Shown here: piece by piece, positions 53,352 to 62,008 of the stretch | Position numbering within the stretch: the first letter of the stretch is position 1 | Layout: each line of letters starts with the position of its first letter | Assembly: GCF_003385895.1 (NCBI RefSeq) | Contig: NZ_QRDQ01000008.1 | Span: 1,174,354 to 1,238,353, forward strand | Reading direction: 5' to 3' | Source: Flavobacterium cutihirudinis | Lineage (GTDB): Bacteria > Bacteroidota > Bacteroidia > Flavobacteriales > Flavobacteriaceae | Length of the DNA stretch: 64,000 bases | Notes under the pieces: generated by a model | What the model saw: the letters and a program-made list of their open reading frames with translations, nothing else | Databases searched by the model: none | What the model was told of the DNA's origin: nothing | Position numbers and translations under genes: made by a program

Positions 53352-56192
53352 TTAATGTGCTTCTAACCAATCTTTACCCAAACCAAGTTCAACTTCCAAT
53401 GGAACCGCCATTTTAAAAGCATTTTCCATTTCGTGTTTAATCATTGGCTGGATTTTTTCGAGTTCGTCATTATGAACATCGAACACAAGCTCATCATGAA
53501 CCTGAAGCAACATTTTAGATTTCCAGTTTTCGTCTTGTAATTTTTTGTGAATGTTAATCATCGCAATTTTAATCACATCGGCAGCGCTTCCTTGAATTGG
53601 TGCATTTACGGCATTTCGTTCAGCAGCACTTCTAACCACAGCATTTGCCGAATTGATATCTTTTAAATAACGGCGGCGACCTAAAATAGTTTGTACGTAA
53701 CCTTTTTCTCTTGCAAATTCAATTTGCTCCTGAATAAAAGATTTTAATCGCGGATACGTTTTGTAATAAGCATCAATTAAAGCGGCACTTTCGCTTCTTG
53801 ATAAAGAAGTCTGATTACTTAATCCGAAAGCAGAAACGCCGTATATAATTCCGAAGTTTACTGTTTTGGCGTTGCTTCTTTGTTCACGCGAAACTTCTTC
53901 TAAAGCAACATTAAAGACTTTTGCAGCCGTTGCTTTATGAATGTCTTCTCCATCCTGAAACGCTTTAATCATATTTTCTTCTCCGCTCAAAGCGGCAATA
54001 ATTCTCAATTCAATTTGTGAGTAATCGGCAGAGATTAAAGTATGGTTTTCATCGCGTGCCACAAAAGCTTTACGAATTTGACGTCCTCTTTCCGTGCGAA
54101 TCGGAATGTTCTGTAAGTTCGGATTATTCGAACTCAAACGCCCCGTAGCAGCAACGGTTTGCATATAATCAGTATGAACACGTTGTGTTTTTTTATCAAC
54201 TTGTTCTGGCAAAGCCAAAATATAAGTGCTTTGTAATTTCACCATTTGACGCCAATCCAAAATTTGTTTAACGATTGGATTGTCATTGGCTAAATAAGTT
54301 AAAACTTCTTCGCCGGTTGCATATTGACCCGTTTTGGTTTTCTTTTGTTTTGCACCGCCAATCTTCATTTTGTCAAATAAAATATCTCCCAACTGTTTTG
54401 GAGAAGCCAAATTGAATTTCTCTCCAGCGGTTTCATAAATTTGCTGTTCTAAAGATTTGATTTCGACATCCATTTCTTTAGACATTGTTTTTAAGAAATC
54501 AACATCAAGACGAATTCCTTCGGTTTCCATTGCCGCTAAAACACTTACTAACGGAATTTCGATTTCATCAAACAACTTTTTAGTTTCTGTTTTATCTAAT
54601 TCAGTTGTAAAGATTTCTTTTAGTTGTAAAGTAACATCAGCATCTTCAGCAGCGTATTCTTTAATATCTTCTAAAGGAACATCGCGCATCGAAATTTGAT
54701 TTTTTCCTTTTTTGCCAATTAAAGTTTCAATTGATTTTGGAGAATATTTCAAATACGTTTCCGCTAAAATATCCATGTTATGACGCATATCCGGGTTGAT
54801 CAAATAATGCGCGATCATTGTATCAAAAAGCTTTCCTTTTACAGTAACGCCATAATTTGCAAGGATTTTTAAATCGTATTTTAAATTCTGTCCAATTTTT
54901 TCGATATTTTCATTTTCAAAAAACGGAACAAATTTTTCTACTAAAGCTTTTGCTTCTTCCTGACTTTCCGGAAACGGAACGTAAAATGCTTTTCCTTTTT
55001 CGTATGAAAACGACATTCCAACAAGTTCGGCGTGCAAGGCATCAATTCCAGTTGTCTCAGTATCAAAACAAACCGAAGTCTGGTTTTGCAAATTCTGTAG
55101 AAGAAGTTTTATTCCTAAATCACCCTGAATGGTTTGGTAGGAGTGAGGTGTGTTTTCTAAAGTATTATAAAATGAAGTTCTTGCAGTTTCAGTATCTTCA
55201 TCTGCGGAAGCGCTTCCAAACAAATCAAATTGATCTTCGTTTTTAGGCTGTGGTTTTTTGTATAATTTGGCATCTGGTTCTGCGGGAGCAGTTGTTTGAG
55301 TTCCGTCAGTTTTAAACAAATTATCAAACTGTTCGGCCATTCTTCTAAACTCTAATTCCTGAAAAATAGCGTCCGTTTTTTCAATATCAGGGCGTGTTAA
55401 TTCGTAATCATTTTCATCAAAAGTTACAGGACAGTCTAATAAAATAGTAGCCAGTTTTTTAGACAATAATCCTTTTTCTTTATTAGCCTCGATATTCTCT
55501 TTCATTTTTCCTTTTAGCTTATCTGTATTTTCTAAAAGGTTTTCCATTGTGCCAAATTCTTTCAAAAGTTTTTTGGCTGTAACTTCACCAACTCCAGGAA
55601 GTCCCGGAATATTATCGGCTGCATCGCCCATCATTCCTAGAAAATCAATTACTTGCTCTGGGCGGTCAATTTCAAATTTTTCTAATACTTCAGGAACGCC
55701 CCAAATTTCAATTCCGTTGCCCATACGAGCCGGTTTGTACATAAAGATGTTTTCTGAAACTAATTGTGCAAAATCCTTATCAGGCGTAACCATAAAAACT
55801 TTATAGTTTTCTTTTTCGGCTTGTTTTGCGATTGTTCCAATTAAGTCATCGGCTTCAAAGCCTTCAACTTCAATAATCGGAATATGCATTGCTTTTAATA
55901 ATTCGCATATATAAGGTACGGCAATTTTAATAGCTTCGGGCGTAACGTCGCGATTTGCTTTATATTCCGGAAACATTTCATTACGCAAATGACTTCCGCC
56001 TTTGTCAAAAGCAACTGCAAGATGATCCGGTTTTTCTCTTTTAATGACATCCAAAAGGGAGTTCATAAAACCCATAATTGCAGATGTATCCATTCCTTTT
56101 GAGTTGATTCTCGGGTTTTTTATAAAGGCATAATAACCACGAAAAATTAATGCATAAGCATCTAGAAGAAAAAGGCGTTTTTGAGTTGACAT
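53352..56192 (-). CDS. polA: DNA polymerase I
   Basis: 946 residues. The 5'-3' exonuclease (FEN) domain is at 1-290 (DAYALIFRGYYAF ... GMMGDAADNIPGLPGVG). The 3'-5' exonuclease starts near residue 370 with the intact DxE (FDTETTGIDA), so proofreading is probably active. The polymerase domain (600-946) has SADYSQIELR, RSNAKTVNFGIIYG and LLQVHDELVFDV. It fills gaps in replication and repair. Start ATG 56192 precedes the domain normally. Confidence 0.97.
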   Translation of the reverse strand: MSTQKRLFLLDAYALIFRGYYAFIKNPRINSKGMDTSAIMGFMNSLLDVIKREKPDHLAVAFDKGGSHLRNEMFPEYKANRDVTPEAIKIAVPYICELLKAMHIPIIEVEGFEADDLIGTIAKQAEKENYKVFMVTPDKDFAQLVSENIFMYKPARMGNGIEIWGVPEVLEKFEIDRPEQVIDFLGMMGDAADNIPGLPGVGEVTAKKLLKEFGTMENLLENTDKLKGKMKENIEANKEKGLLSKKLATILLDCPVTFDENDYELTRPDIEKTDAIFQELEFRRMAEQFDNLFKTDGTQTTAPAEPDAKLYKKPQPKNEDQFDLFGSASADEDTETARTSFYNTLENTPHSYQTIQGDLGIKLLLQNLQNQTSVCFDTETTGIDALHAELVGMSFSYEKGKAFYVPFPESQEEAKALVEKFVPFFENENIEKIGQNLKYDLKILANYGVTVKGKLFDTMIAHYLINPDMRHNMDILAETYLKYSPKSIETLIGKKGKNQISMRDVPLEDIKEYAAEDADVTLQLKEIFTTELDKTETKKLFDEIEIPLVSVLAAMETEGIRLDVDFLKTMSKEMDVEIKSLEQQIYETAGEKFNLASPKQLGDILFDKMKIGGAKQKKTKTGQYATGEEVLTYLANDNPIVKQILDWRQMVKLQSTYILALPEQVDKKTQRVHTDYMQTVAATGRLSSNNPNLQNIPIRTERGRQIRKAFVARDENHTLISADYSQIELRIIAALSGEENMIKAFQDGEDIHKATAAKVFNVALEEVSREQRSNAKTVNFGIIYGVSAFGLSNQTSLSRSESAALIDAYYKTYPRLKSFIQEQIEFAREKGYVQTILGRRRYLKDINSANAVVRSAAERNAVNAPIQGSAADVIKIAMINIHKKLQDENWKSKMLLQVHDELVFDVHNDELEKIQPMIKHEMENAFKMAVPLEVELGLGKDWLEAH

Positions 56193-56261
56193 ATAAAAAA
56201 TATTAGTCTGTAAAAATAAACAATTGGGATTTTAAAAATTAGACTCTCAAGATTTTTTTTC

Positions 56262-56390
56262 CACCATATAAGTTATATAAGTTGATTTTACCAGGGGGCA
56301 CACTGTAGAGATGCACTGCAGTGCGTCTAATCGTTGTGATGAATATTAATGATGCAGGAATTTAAATGAACTTATATAACTTATATGGTG
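56262..56390. mobile_element. MITE-like element with 25-base terminal inverted repeats
   Basis: The ends are CACCATATAAGTTATATAAG-type at 56262-56288 and their complement at 56365-56390. Both are followed outside by a poly-T/A run. The middle holds the palindrome at 56305-56330 and no coding frame. The termini match the degraded copy at 16403-16583. It fills most of the 327-base gap before the first secreted mini-protein gene. Confidence 0.75.
56305..56330. repeat. GTAGAGATGCACTGCAGTGC palindrome nested in the MITE-like element
   Basis: GTAGAGATGCACTGCAGTGC then GTCTAA is a member of the GACGC/GCGTC palindrome family seen at 8777, 9707 and 37975. It lies inside the terminal-repeat element. 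Confidence 0.85.
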
Positions 56391-56442
56391 AAAAAAACAG
56401 CAAAAGTTAATGTCTAGTTAAAATATTTAGTTTGTAAGATTT

Positions 56443-56477
56443 CTTCATTTTCTCTTCATTTTGCGAGGGTAATTTTG
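56443..56477 (+). promoter_or_regulatory. Direct-repeat operator and -7 box, first mini-protein promoter
   Basis: CTTCATTT at 56443 and CTTCATTTTG at 56454 are direct repeats with an 11-base period, the spacing of OmpR/PhoB-family sites. TAATTTTG (56470-56477) is the -7 box, starting 16 bases after the second repeat's first base. Identical architecture appears at 59200-59234. Confidence 0.75.
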
Positions 56478-56519
56478 ATCTGTAAAATAAAAGGTAATTA
56501 ATTTAAAATCTTAGAAATC

Positions 56520-56717
56520 ATGAGAAATTTATTGATGTTATTAGTGGCAGTTTTAGGAACAGGTGCAATGGTTCATGCGTTTCCTGCAAAAGATGGTAAA
56601 ACGACTCCTGCCAAAGAAGTTAAAGCAACAAAACAGTCTAAAAATAAAGCTGATAAAAAAACAAAATCAGTAAAAACGGAAGCTCCAAAAGCAGAAGCAA
56701 CAAAAGTAAAAAAATAA
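56520..56717 (+). CDS. Lysine-rich secreted mini-protein 1
   Basis: 65 residues: a signal peptide of 20 (ending AMVHA), then a 45-residue mature chain with 15 lysines, plus Ala, Thr and Pro (KADKKTKSVKTEAPKAEATK) and no cysteine. It is paralogous to the products at 56768 and 59278. Such composition recalls the enterobacterial acid-shock protein Asr, but homology is not established. Expected location is the periplasm or outside. Its promoter carries the 11-base-period direct repeat. It lies 50 bases upstream of mini-protein 2. Confidence 0.8.
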   Translation: MRNLLMLLVAVLGTGAMVHAFPAKDGKTTPAKEVKATKQSKNKADKKTKSVKTEAPKAEATKVKK

Positions 56718-56767
56718 GAAAAAGAACTTAAGAGAATAAAAAATATTAATTTAAAAAATTAGAAATC

Positions 56768-56959
56768 ATGAAAAATTTATTATTAGCAGCAGCAATGGTT
56801 TTAGGAACAAGTGTAATGGTAAATGCGCAAACTGCACCAACTCAGGCTGCACCGGCAAAAGAGGTGAAAGCAACAAAACATCATAATCACAAGTCTGATA
56901 AAAAAGAAAAATCAGCAAAAACTGAAGCTCCAAAAGCAGATGCAACTATGAAAAAATAA
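56768..56959 (+). CDS. Lysine-rich secreted mini-protein 2
   Basis: 63 residues: a signal peptide of 20 (ending VMVNA), then 43 residues beginning QTAPTQAAPAKEVKATK with 11 lysines and an HHNH stretch. It is closely similar to mini-protein 1, as is the 25-base leader before its ATG (TTAATTTAAA...TTAGAAATC), so the pair arose by tandem duplication. No promoter box is seen between them, so it is probably co-transcribed. A terminator follows at 57039-57070. Confidence 0.8.
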   Translation: MKNLLLAAAMVLGTSVMVNAQTAPTQAAPAKEVKATKHHNHKSDKKEKSAKTEAPKADATMKK

Positions 56960-57038
56960 AGATTGTTTTTGATTTGTTTACAATGCATTGTAAGAAAACA
57001 AAACAGAAATAATGGTTTATGGAGAATGCGGTTGGAAA

Positions 57039-57070
57039 AGGCTGATGAAGAAATTTGTCAGCTTTTTTTT
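57039..57070 (+). terminator. Terminator after mini-protein 2
   Basis: AGGCTGAtga ... ttgTCAGCT with an 8-base T-run. It separates the mini-protein pair from the response-regulator gene. Confidence 0.8.
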
Positions 57071-57147
57071 ATTCGTTAATTTTTTAATAATGCGCAACAG
57101 GATTTTTTAAAATTGCTTAAATTTAATTGCGCTTAATAGCTGTATTT

Positions 57148-57822
57148 ATGAATATTTTGATTGTTGAAGATAATAAAGAGCTTGCCACAGAAGTTTTTGA
57201 CTTTTTGTGCAATACGGGTTATATCTGTAAAATTGTGCATACTTGTAATGATGCTCTTGAAGAAGTTGCCAGTAATGATTATGATGCGATGCTGCTTGAT
57301 TTGGGTTTGCCTGACGGAGATGGTTTTGAGGTTTTGAGTGCGGTTCGAAAAACAAAATCCAAAATGGCTGTAATTGTTCTCACAGCTCGTGGCGAGTTGG
57401 ATGACAGAATAAATGGTCTTCATTTAGGCGCCGATGATTATTTGACGAAGCCTTTTGCGCTCACTGAACTTAGCGCGAGATTATTTGCAGTTATTCGCAG
57501 AATGCATGGCTTTACACTCAATAATTTGAGTATTCACGGTTTTTTGCTACAGCTTCAGGACTATAAAGTCAGTTATAAAGATGTGCCGCTAAGTTTGACT
57601 AAAAAAGAGTTTGATATTTTTCAATATTTGGTTTTGAATAAAAATCGTGTTATTACAAGACTTCAATTAACAGAACATATTTGGGGCGATATTCTTGAAG
57701 TTAATTCTGACTCCAATTTTATTGATGTTCATGTTCGAAATCTTCGCAAAAAGTTAGATAAACATAGATCCATAGATTGGTTTGAAACAGTTCGAAATGT
57801 GGGTTATCGCATCAATGAATAA
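57148..57822 (+). CDS. OmpR-family response regulator
   Basis: 224 residues from ATG 57148 (MNILIVEDNKEL), preferred over an upstream TTG at 57127 because it matches the receiver-domain start. The receiver has the acidic VEDN, phosphoacceptor D51 (MLLDLGLPDGDGF) and Lys in YLTKPF. The C-terminal winged helix (about 130-224) has LTKKEFDIFQYLVLNKNRVITR and DVHVRNLRKKLD. It is expected to bind direct repeats such as those at 56443 and 59200. The partner kinase starts 12 bases after its stop. Confidence 0.95.
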   Translation: MNILIVEDNKELATEVFDFLCNTGYICKIVHTCNDALEEVASNDYDAMLLDLGLPDGDGFEVLSAVRKTKSKMAVIVLTARGELDDRINGLHLGADDYLTKPFALTELSARLFAVIRRMHGFTLNNLSIHGFLLQLQDYKVSYKDVPLSLTKKEFDIFQYLVLNKNRVITRLQLTEHIWGDILEVNSDSNFIDVHVRNLRKKLDKHRSIDWFETVRNVGYRINE

Positions 57823-57834
57823 AAAAAGGAACTT

Positions 57835-59172
57835 GTGAAGATAAAACACCAATTAGCTATTTTTAATGCACTGACACGTTTGTTGGTGATTTTGATTTTA
57901 TGGCTGATGTTGCCTATTTTAGTCGAAAATGTGGTTTATCATCACATCAATAATAGTCTTCTGGAAAAGAAGAAGAAATTTATTGAACATTTAAATCAGA
58001 AAGAAATAAATGATTTTCTAGATAATCCCGGAGACTCCACGGAAACATTTTCTGAATTTTCAACTCTTCATAGCGAATTTTTAGTTTTGTCTCGTTCACC
58101 AATAAAAGAACGTCATAAGAATATCGTTTTTAGTAACGATTACCGAAAAATTGAAGGTGAAGAAAATGAATATCGGATTTTACGGTATTATTTTTCTTAT
58201 GAAGGCGAAGGTTATCAGCTCGAAATTGGAAGTAGTTTGAGCGAAGTTAATGATTTGACTTTTGTGATTCGTTTCTTTATACTCGTGGTCTTTGTTGTTA
58301 TTTTAATTATCACTTTTTTGGCAGATACTGTTTATATTGAATACTTGCTGAAACCCTTTTATAAAATTATCGACACAAAAATTAGGCGTGTGAATGAACC
58401 CGAAGCTTTTGATCATACGCCAATAAACGCAAAATCAAGAGATTTTAGAGAGTTGGATTTGGTGTTGAACCAAATGATGGATCGCATTGCGGAACTTTTT
58501 AAAAAAGAAAAACAATTTATTTCGAATGTTTCTCACGAATTGCTGACACCTATTGCATTGCTGAAAAATAAGTTTGAAAATTTATTGCAGAATGAATCTT
58601 TAGATGATAATGCTGTAGATAAAATTGCAGGCTCTTTGAAGACGCTTGACATGCTGAAAAAAATCATAAATAATTTATTGCTGATTTCTCGTATTGAAAA
58701 CAACCAATATGAAGCTAATGAACAAATAAATTTTTATGAAATTATAGACGATCTACAATCAGATTTTCAAGATCGTATGGAAGACCGAGAAATTCATTTT
58801 GAAAATCTCATGAAATATAATTACGATTTTATCGGAAATAAAACACTGATTCATATTCTAGTTTATAATTTGGTAACTAATGCAATCAAATACAATCGCC
58901 CAAAAGGAAATATAAGTGTTGAAGACGGTTTTGAAAAAGGTCGTTATTTTGTTTCAATTGCAGATTCTGGTCTTGGAATGAGTGAAGCGCATCTTGAAAA
59001 AATATTCAAAAGGTTTGCCAGAATAAGTTCGGATCAGGATGGTCAAGGTTTAGGCCTCGCTATTGCTGAAAGTATTGCTTCTTTTCATCATATAGAAATC
59101 AAAGTTGTTTCTGTAATTAATGAAGGAACAACCTTTACTTTATTGCTTCCTGAAGTCTCAAAACATAATTAA
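57835..59172 (+). CDS. Sensor histidine kinase
   Basis: 445 residues from GTG 57835, preceded by AAAGGAA. Membrane helices lie at about 13-33 and 145-165, with a roughly 110-residue periplasmic domain of no recognised type. The H-box is NVSHELLTPIALL with H234; the ATPase domain has LVTNAIKYNRPKGNI, DSGLGM and GQGLGLAIAES. Pairs with the response regulator just upstream. The third mini-protein gene follows 105 bases later. What it senses is unknown; envelope stress, pH or metal ions are possibilities. Confidence 0.92.
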   Translation: MKIKHQLAIFNALTRLLVILILWLMLPILVENVVYHHINNSLLEKKKKFIEHLNQKEINDFLDNPGDSTETFSEFSTLHSEFLVLSRSPIKERHKNIVFSNDYRKIEGEENEYRILRYYFSYEGEGYQLEIGSSLSEVNDLTFVIRFFILVVFVVILIITFLADTVYIEYLLKPFYKIIDTKIRRVNEPEAFDHTPINAKSRDFRELDLVLNQMMDRIAELFKKEKQFISNVSHELLTPIALLKNKFENLLQNESLDDNAVDKIAGSLKTLDMLKKIINNLLLISRIENNQYEANEQINFYEIIDDLQSDFQDRMEDREIHFENLMKYNYDFIGNKTLIHILVYNLVTNAIKYNRPKGNISVEDGFEKGRYFVSIADSGLGMSEAHLEKIFKRFARISSDQDGQGLGLAIAESIASFHHIEIKVVSVINEGTTFTLLLPEVSKHN

Positions 59173-59199
59173 AAGTTAATTTTTTTAGATGCATTAAAA

Positions 59200-59234
59200 C
59201 TTCATTTAATCTTCATTTTGTGATTCTATCTTTG
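59200..59234 (+). promoter_or_regulatory. Direct-repeat operator and -7 box, third mini-protein promoter
   Basis: CTTCATTT at 59200 and CTTCATTTTG at 59211 (11-base period), then TATCTTTG at 59227-59234. The repeat-to--7 distance is 16 bases, as in front of mini-protein 1. Confidence 0.75.
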
Positions 59235-59277
59235 AGGTATAATAATGAAATATTAATCAGCAAAAAAAAATTAAATC

Positions 59278-59463
59278 ATGAAAAAAGTAATAATGTTAGC
59301 AGTAGCTGTTCTAGGAACAGTGGCAATGGTAAACGCTCAAACAACTCCAGCTCAAACCACTCCGGTGAAAGAAGCGAAAGCTCCAAAAAAAGACAAAAAA
59401 GCAGATAAAAAAGCCAAAAAAGCGGAGGCAGCTAAGCCAGAAGCTGCAAAAGCTCAAAAATAA
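59278..59463 (+). CDS. Lysine-rich secreted mini-protein 3
   Basis: 61 residues: a signal peptide of 20 (ending AMVNA), then a 41-residue mature chain starting QTTPAQTTPVKEAKAPKK with 13 lysines. It is a paralogue of the products at 56520 and 56768 (shared VLGT...MV(N/H)A and KE(V/A)KA(T/P)K motifs). It lies downstream of the kinase gene with its own operator-promoter and terminator. Function unknown; secreted polycationic peptide. Confidence 0.8.
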   Translation: MKKVIMLAVAVLGTVAMVNAQTTPAQTTPVKEAKAPKKDKKADKKAKKAEAAKPEAAKAQK

Positions 59464-59532
59464 TACAACTTTAAGTTTGCTGGGTCAAACTTTGTTGTGG
59501 ATTATAAAAGGTTTTAAAAAATTTGGTAGAGA

Positions 59533-59562
59533 AAAGCTGGTAGAGAAATCTGCCAGCTTTTT
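59533..59562 (+). terminator. Terminator after mini-protein 3
   Basis: AAAGCTGG pairs with CCAGCTTT, followed by a short T-run. It resembles the hairpin at 57039-57070. Confidence 0.8.
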
Positions 59563-59644
59563 GTTCTTTATTTTGAGTTAAATTTTTGATAATAAAAAGC
59601 AATAAAATTTTCATTCTTTGTTACTTTGCTTAAAACTATAATTA

Positions 59645-60880
59645 ATGATCCTTAAATTTATAATTCTTTGCGCCCTTTTTCTGCTTCTTGAATTTTATTC
59701 CTATCAAGCTTTTCGCACTCTTGTTAAGTTAAGATGGGTTTTAATAAGTTACCAGATTATCAGTTTTTTGCTTTTAGCGTTTATCTTATATTCTTTTTCT
59801 CAGGTTGATCGATCAGTTGGACAAACCAAGCAGTTTATGTTTACAACAGGTTTGATGCTGCTTATTTATGTTCCTAAAATTGTAATGACTCTCGTTCTAT
59901 TTGGAGAAGATATTTTTAGAATAGGAGCAAGCATTATGAATTATTTTATTTACAATGCTCCAAGAAAAGAAATGATGCCCGACAGGCGAAAGTTCGTAAG
60001 TCAAATTGCTCTTGGTTTGGCCGCAATACCTTTTTTATCTTTAATTTATGGAATATTTGAAGGGAAATATAACTTTAAAGTAATCAAGCAAACGGTCTTT
60101 TTTCCAGATCTTCCAGATGCTTTTGATGGTTTCAGAATTACTCAGATCTCAGATGTTCATAGCGGTAGTTTTGATAATCCGGAAAAGATAAATTATGCAA
60201 TTGATTTAATCAATGAGCAGGAATCAGATTTAATCTTGTTTACAGGTGATATTGTAAATACGCATGCGAAAGAAATGCATCCATGGCTGGAGACTTTTAA
60301 CAGAATCAAAAATTATAAATATGGTAAATTCTCGGTTTTAGGAAATCATGATTATGGCGAGTATGTAACATGGCCTTCGCAGCAACAAAAAGAAGAGAAT
60401 TTTAAAGAAATCAAGGAGCTTTATGGTAAAATTGGTTTTGAGCTATTATTGAACGAACATAGATATATTCAAAAAGGAGAAGATAAAATTGCTTTGGTTG
60501 GAGTAGAGAATTGGGGGGTTAATTTTAAGAAAGCCGGAGATTTAAATAAAGCCTCTCAAAATTTAGCTCAAGACGATTTTAAAATACTAATGAGCCACGA
60601 TCCGAGTCATTGGGACGCAGAGATTAAAGATCATCCTAAAAATTTTCATTTAACGTTTGCAGGCCATACTCACGGTATGCAGTTTGGAATTGAAATTCCG
60701 GGTTATTTTAAATGGAGTCTTGCACAATATATTTATAAACAATGGGCTGGTTTGTACGAAACTGCCGGAAGATACGTTTATGTTAACCGTGGATTTGGTT
60801 TTCATGCTTATCCTGGTAGAGTTGGTATTATGCCCGAAATAACAGTGATCGAACTAAAAAAGGGCAACAATGTGGCTTAA
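59645..60880 (+). CDS. Membrane-anchored metallophosphoesterase
   Basis: 411 residues. Four membrane segments occupy residues 1-140. The phosphoesterase domain has ITQISDVHSGSFDN, LFTGDIVNTH, SVLGNHDYGEY, MSHDPSHW and FAGHTHGMQFG, all the metal ligands of the calcineurin-like family. YaeI-type members may act on UDP-diacylglucosamine or other phosphodiesters; the substrate here is not known. The active domain may face the cytoplasm or periplasm. Confidence 0.9.
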   Translation: MILKFIILCALFLLLEFYSYQAFRTLVKLRWVLISYQIISFLLLAFILYSFSQVDRSVGQTKQFMFTTGLMLLIYVPKIVMTLVLFGEDIFRIGASIMNYFIYNAPRKEMMPDRRKFVSQIALGLAAIPFLSLIYGIFEGKYNFKVIKQTVFFPDLPDAFDGFRITQISDVHSGSFDNPEKINYAIDLINEQESDLILFTGDIVNTHAKEMHPWLETFNRIKNYKYGKFSVLGNHDYGEYVTWPSQQQKEENFKEIKELYGKIGFELLLNEHRYIQKGEDKIALVGVENWGVNFKKAGDLNKASQNLAQDDFKILMSHDPSHWDAEIKDHPKNFHLTFAGHTHGMQFGIEIPGYFKWSLAQYIYKQWAGLYETAGRYVYVNRGFGFHAYPGRVGIMPEITVIELKKGNNVA

Positions 60881-60894
60881 TTCGTTAAAAATGC

Positions 60895-60902
60895 TACATT
60901 TG
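60895..60902 (+). promoter_or_regulatory. Candidate -7 box of the thioredoxin-like gene
   Basis: TACATTTG, 51 bases upstream of the ATG. No strong -33 element was found. Confidence 0.4.
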
Positions 60903-60953
60903 TAGAATATTTATCTCTTTTAAGTAGATTAATAAATTTAAATTTTTGGTTTT

Positions 60954-61256
60954 ATGTCAAAATTTGGAGAACTAATAAATGCTCAAGTCCCTGTGTTAAT
61001 TGACTTTTACACAGATTGGAATGAATCTTCAGTTTCTATGCATCCAGTAATTAAGGATGTTGCAGCTGCGCTTGGTGATAAAGCCAAAGTAATCAAAATT
61101 GATGTAGATAAAAATCAGGAATTGGCTGAAGCGCTTCGTATTAAAGGGCTTCCAACTCTTATGATTTACAAAGAAGGTCAGATGATCTGGAGGCAATCAG
61201 GCGAACTTGATGCTAATACCATTATAGGAATTGTTCAGGAACAATTCAATCAATAA
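60954..61256 (+). CDS. Thioredoxin-fold protein lacking redox cysteines
   Basis: 100 residues with a thioredoxin fold: VPVLIDFYTDW, VIKIDVDKNQELAEALRIKGLPTLMIYKEG with the cis-proline, and a final helix. The WCGPC active site is replaced by WNESS (residues 22-26), and no cysteine remains in the chain, so it cannot do disulfide exchange. It may act as a binding or scaffold protein. No signal peptide, so it is cytoplasmic. Confidence 0.88.
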   Translation: MSKFGELINAQVPVLIDFYTDWNESSVSMHPVIKDVAAALGDKAKVIKIDVDKNQELAEALRIKGLPTLMIYKEGQMIWRQSGELDANTIIGIVQEQFNQ

Positions 61257-61276
61257 TTACTTTTACTAATTAAAAA

Positions 61277-61915
61277 TTAGTGAATAACATCAAAGGCATA
61301 GCCATTTTCTTTTAAAAAATGTAATGCTTTAGGTAACGCAAATTTTAAGTTTTGCGATGCTTTTATACTGTCATGAAAAACAATCACACTTCCTGATGTT
61401 ACATTTTTAGTAACGTTTTCAAGACATTTTTCCGGAGAAATAGACTGGTCAAAATCGGCGCTCAAAACATCCCACATTACAATTTTATAACCAAGACTTC
61501 TTAAAACTTTAGATTGTGCTTTTTTTATTTTGCCATATGGAGGGCGAAATAATAAACCATTTAATTTTTTTTCATTGGCTAGAATCGAAGCGCAATTTTT
61601 CACATTTTCTATATAATCATTTGTCTGGCACTTCCAACCATTAATGTGGTTCATGGTGTGGTTTCCAATGGCATGTCCTTCGGTAATCAATCTTTCAAAT
61701 AAGGAAGAATTAGCATTTATATTTTTGCCAATACAAAAGAACGTTGCCTTTGCATCAAATTTCTTCAGCTCAGATAAAACCCAGTCAGTAACTTCGGGAG
61801 TTGGCCCATCATCAAAGGTTAGGTATATCTTCTTTTCCTTATTGGGAATATCCCAACAGTACTTCGAAAATACCCTTTTTATAAATGAATTTGTTTTGAC
61901 CCAATAAAAGCTCAT
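61277..61915 (-). CDS. Polysaccharide deacetylase family protein
   Basis: 212 residues with the NodB homology domain: LTFDDGPTPEVTDWVL (metal and base Asp), GNHTMNHINGW (metal His pair), LFRPPYGKI, MWDVLSADFD and VIVFHDS. Such enzymes remove acetyl groups from N-acetylglucosamine polymers, including peptidoglycan and biofilm polysaccharides. No clear signal peptide is seen; the N-terminus is SFYWVKTNSFIKRV. Substrate unknown. Confidence 0.9.
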   Translation of the reverse strand: MSFYWVKTNSFIKRVFSKYCWDIPNKEKKIYLTFDDGPTPEVTDWVLSELKKFDAKATFFCIGKNINANSSLFERLITEGHAIGNHTMNHINGWKCQTNDYIENVKNCASILANEKKLNGLLFRPPYGKIKKAQSKVLRSLGYKIVMWDVLSADFDQSISPEKCLENVTKNVTSGSVIVFHDSIKASQNLKFALPKALHFLKENGYAFDVIH

Positions 61916-61945
61916 TTTGAAATGATTTAAGAGTTATGTAAAAAT

Positions 61946-61987
61946 AAAAAATGCAGCGCTATTTATCTCAAAGCGCTGCATTTTTTT
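61946..61987. terminator. Bidirectional terminator
   Basis: AAAAAATGCAGCGCT pairs with AGCGCTGCATTTTTT. It terminates the DUF2723 gene transcript and lies in the space before the deacetylase gene. Confidence 0.9.
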
Positions 61988-62008
61988 AATTAGTATATTT
62001 TTCGTATA

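Noticed and set aside
57127..57147. TTG start extending the response regulator by seven residues
   Set aside because: The ATG at 57148 begins the receiver domain exactly (MNILIVEDN), as in the family.
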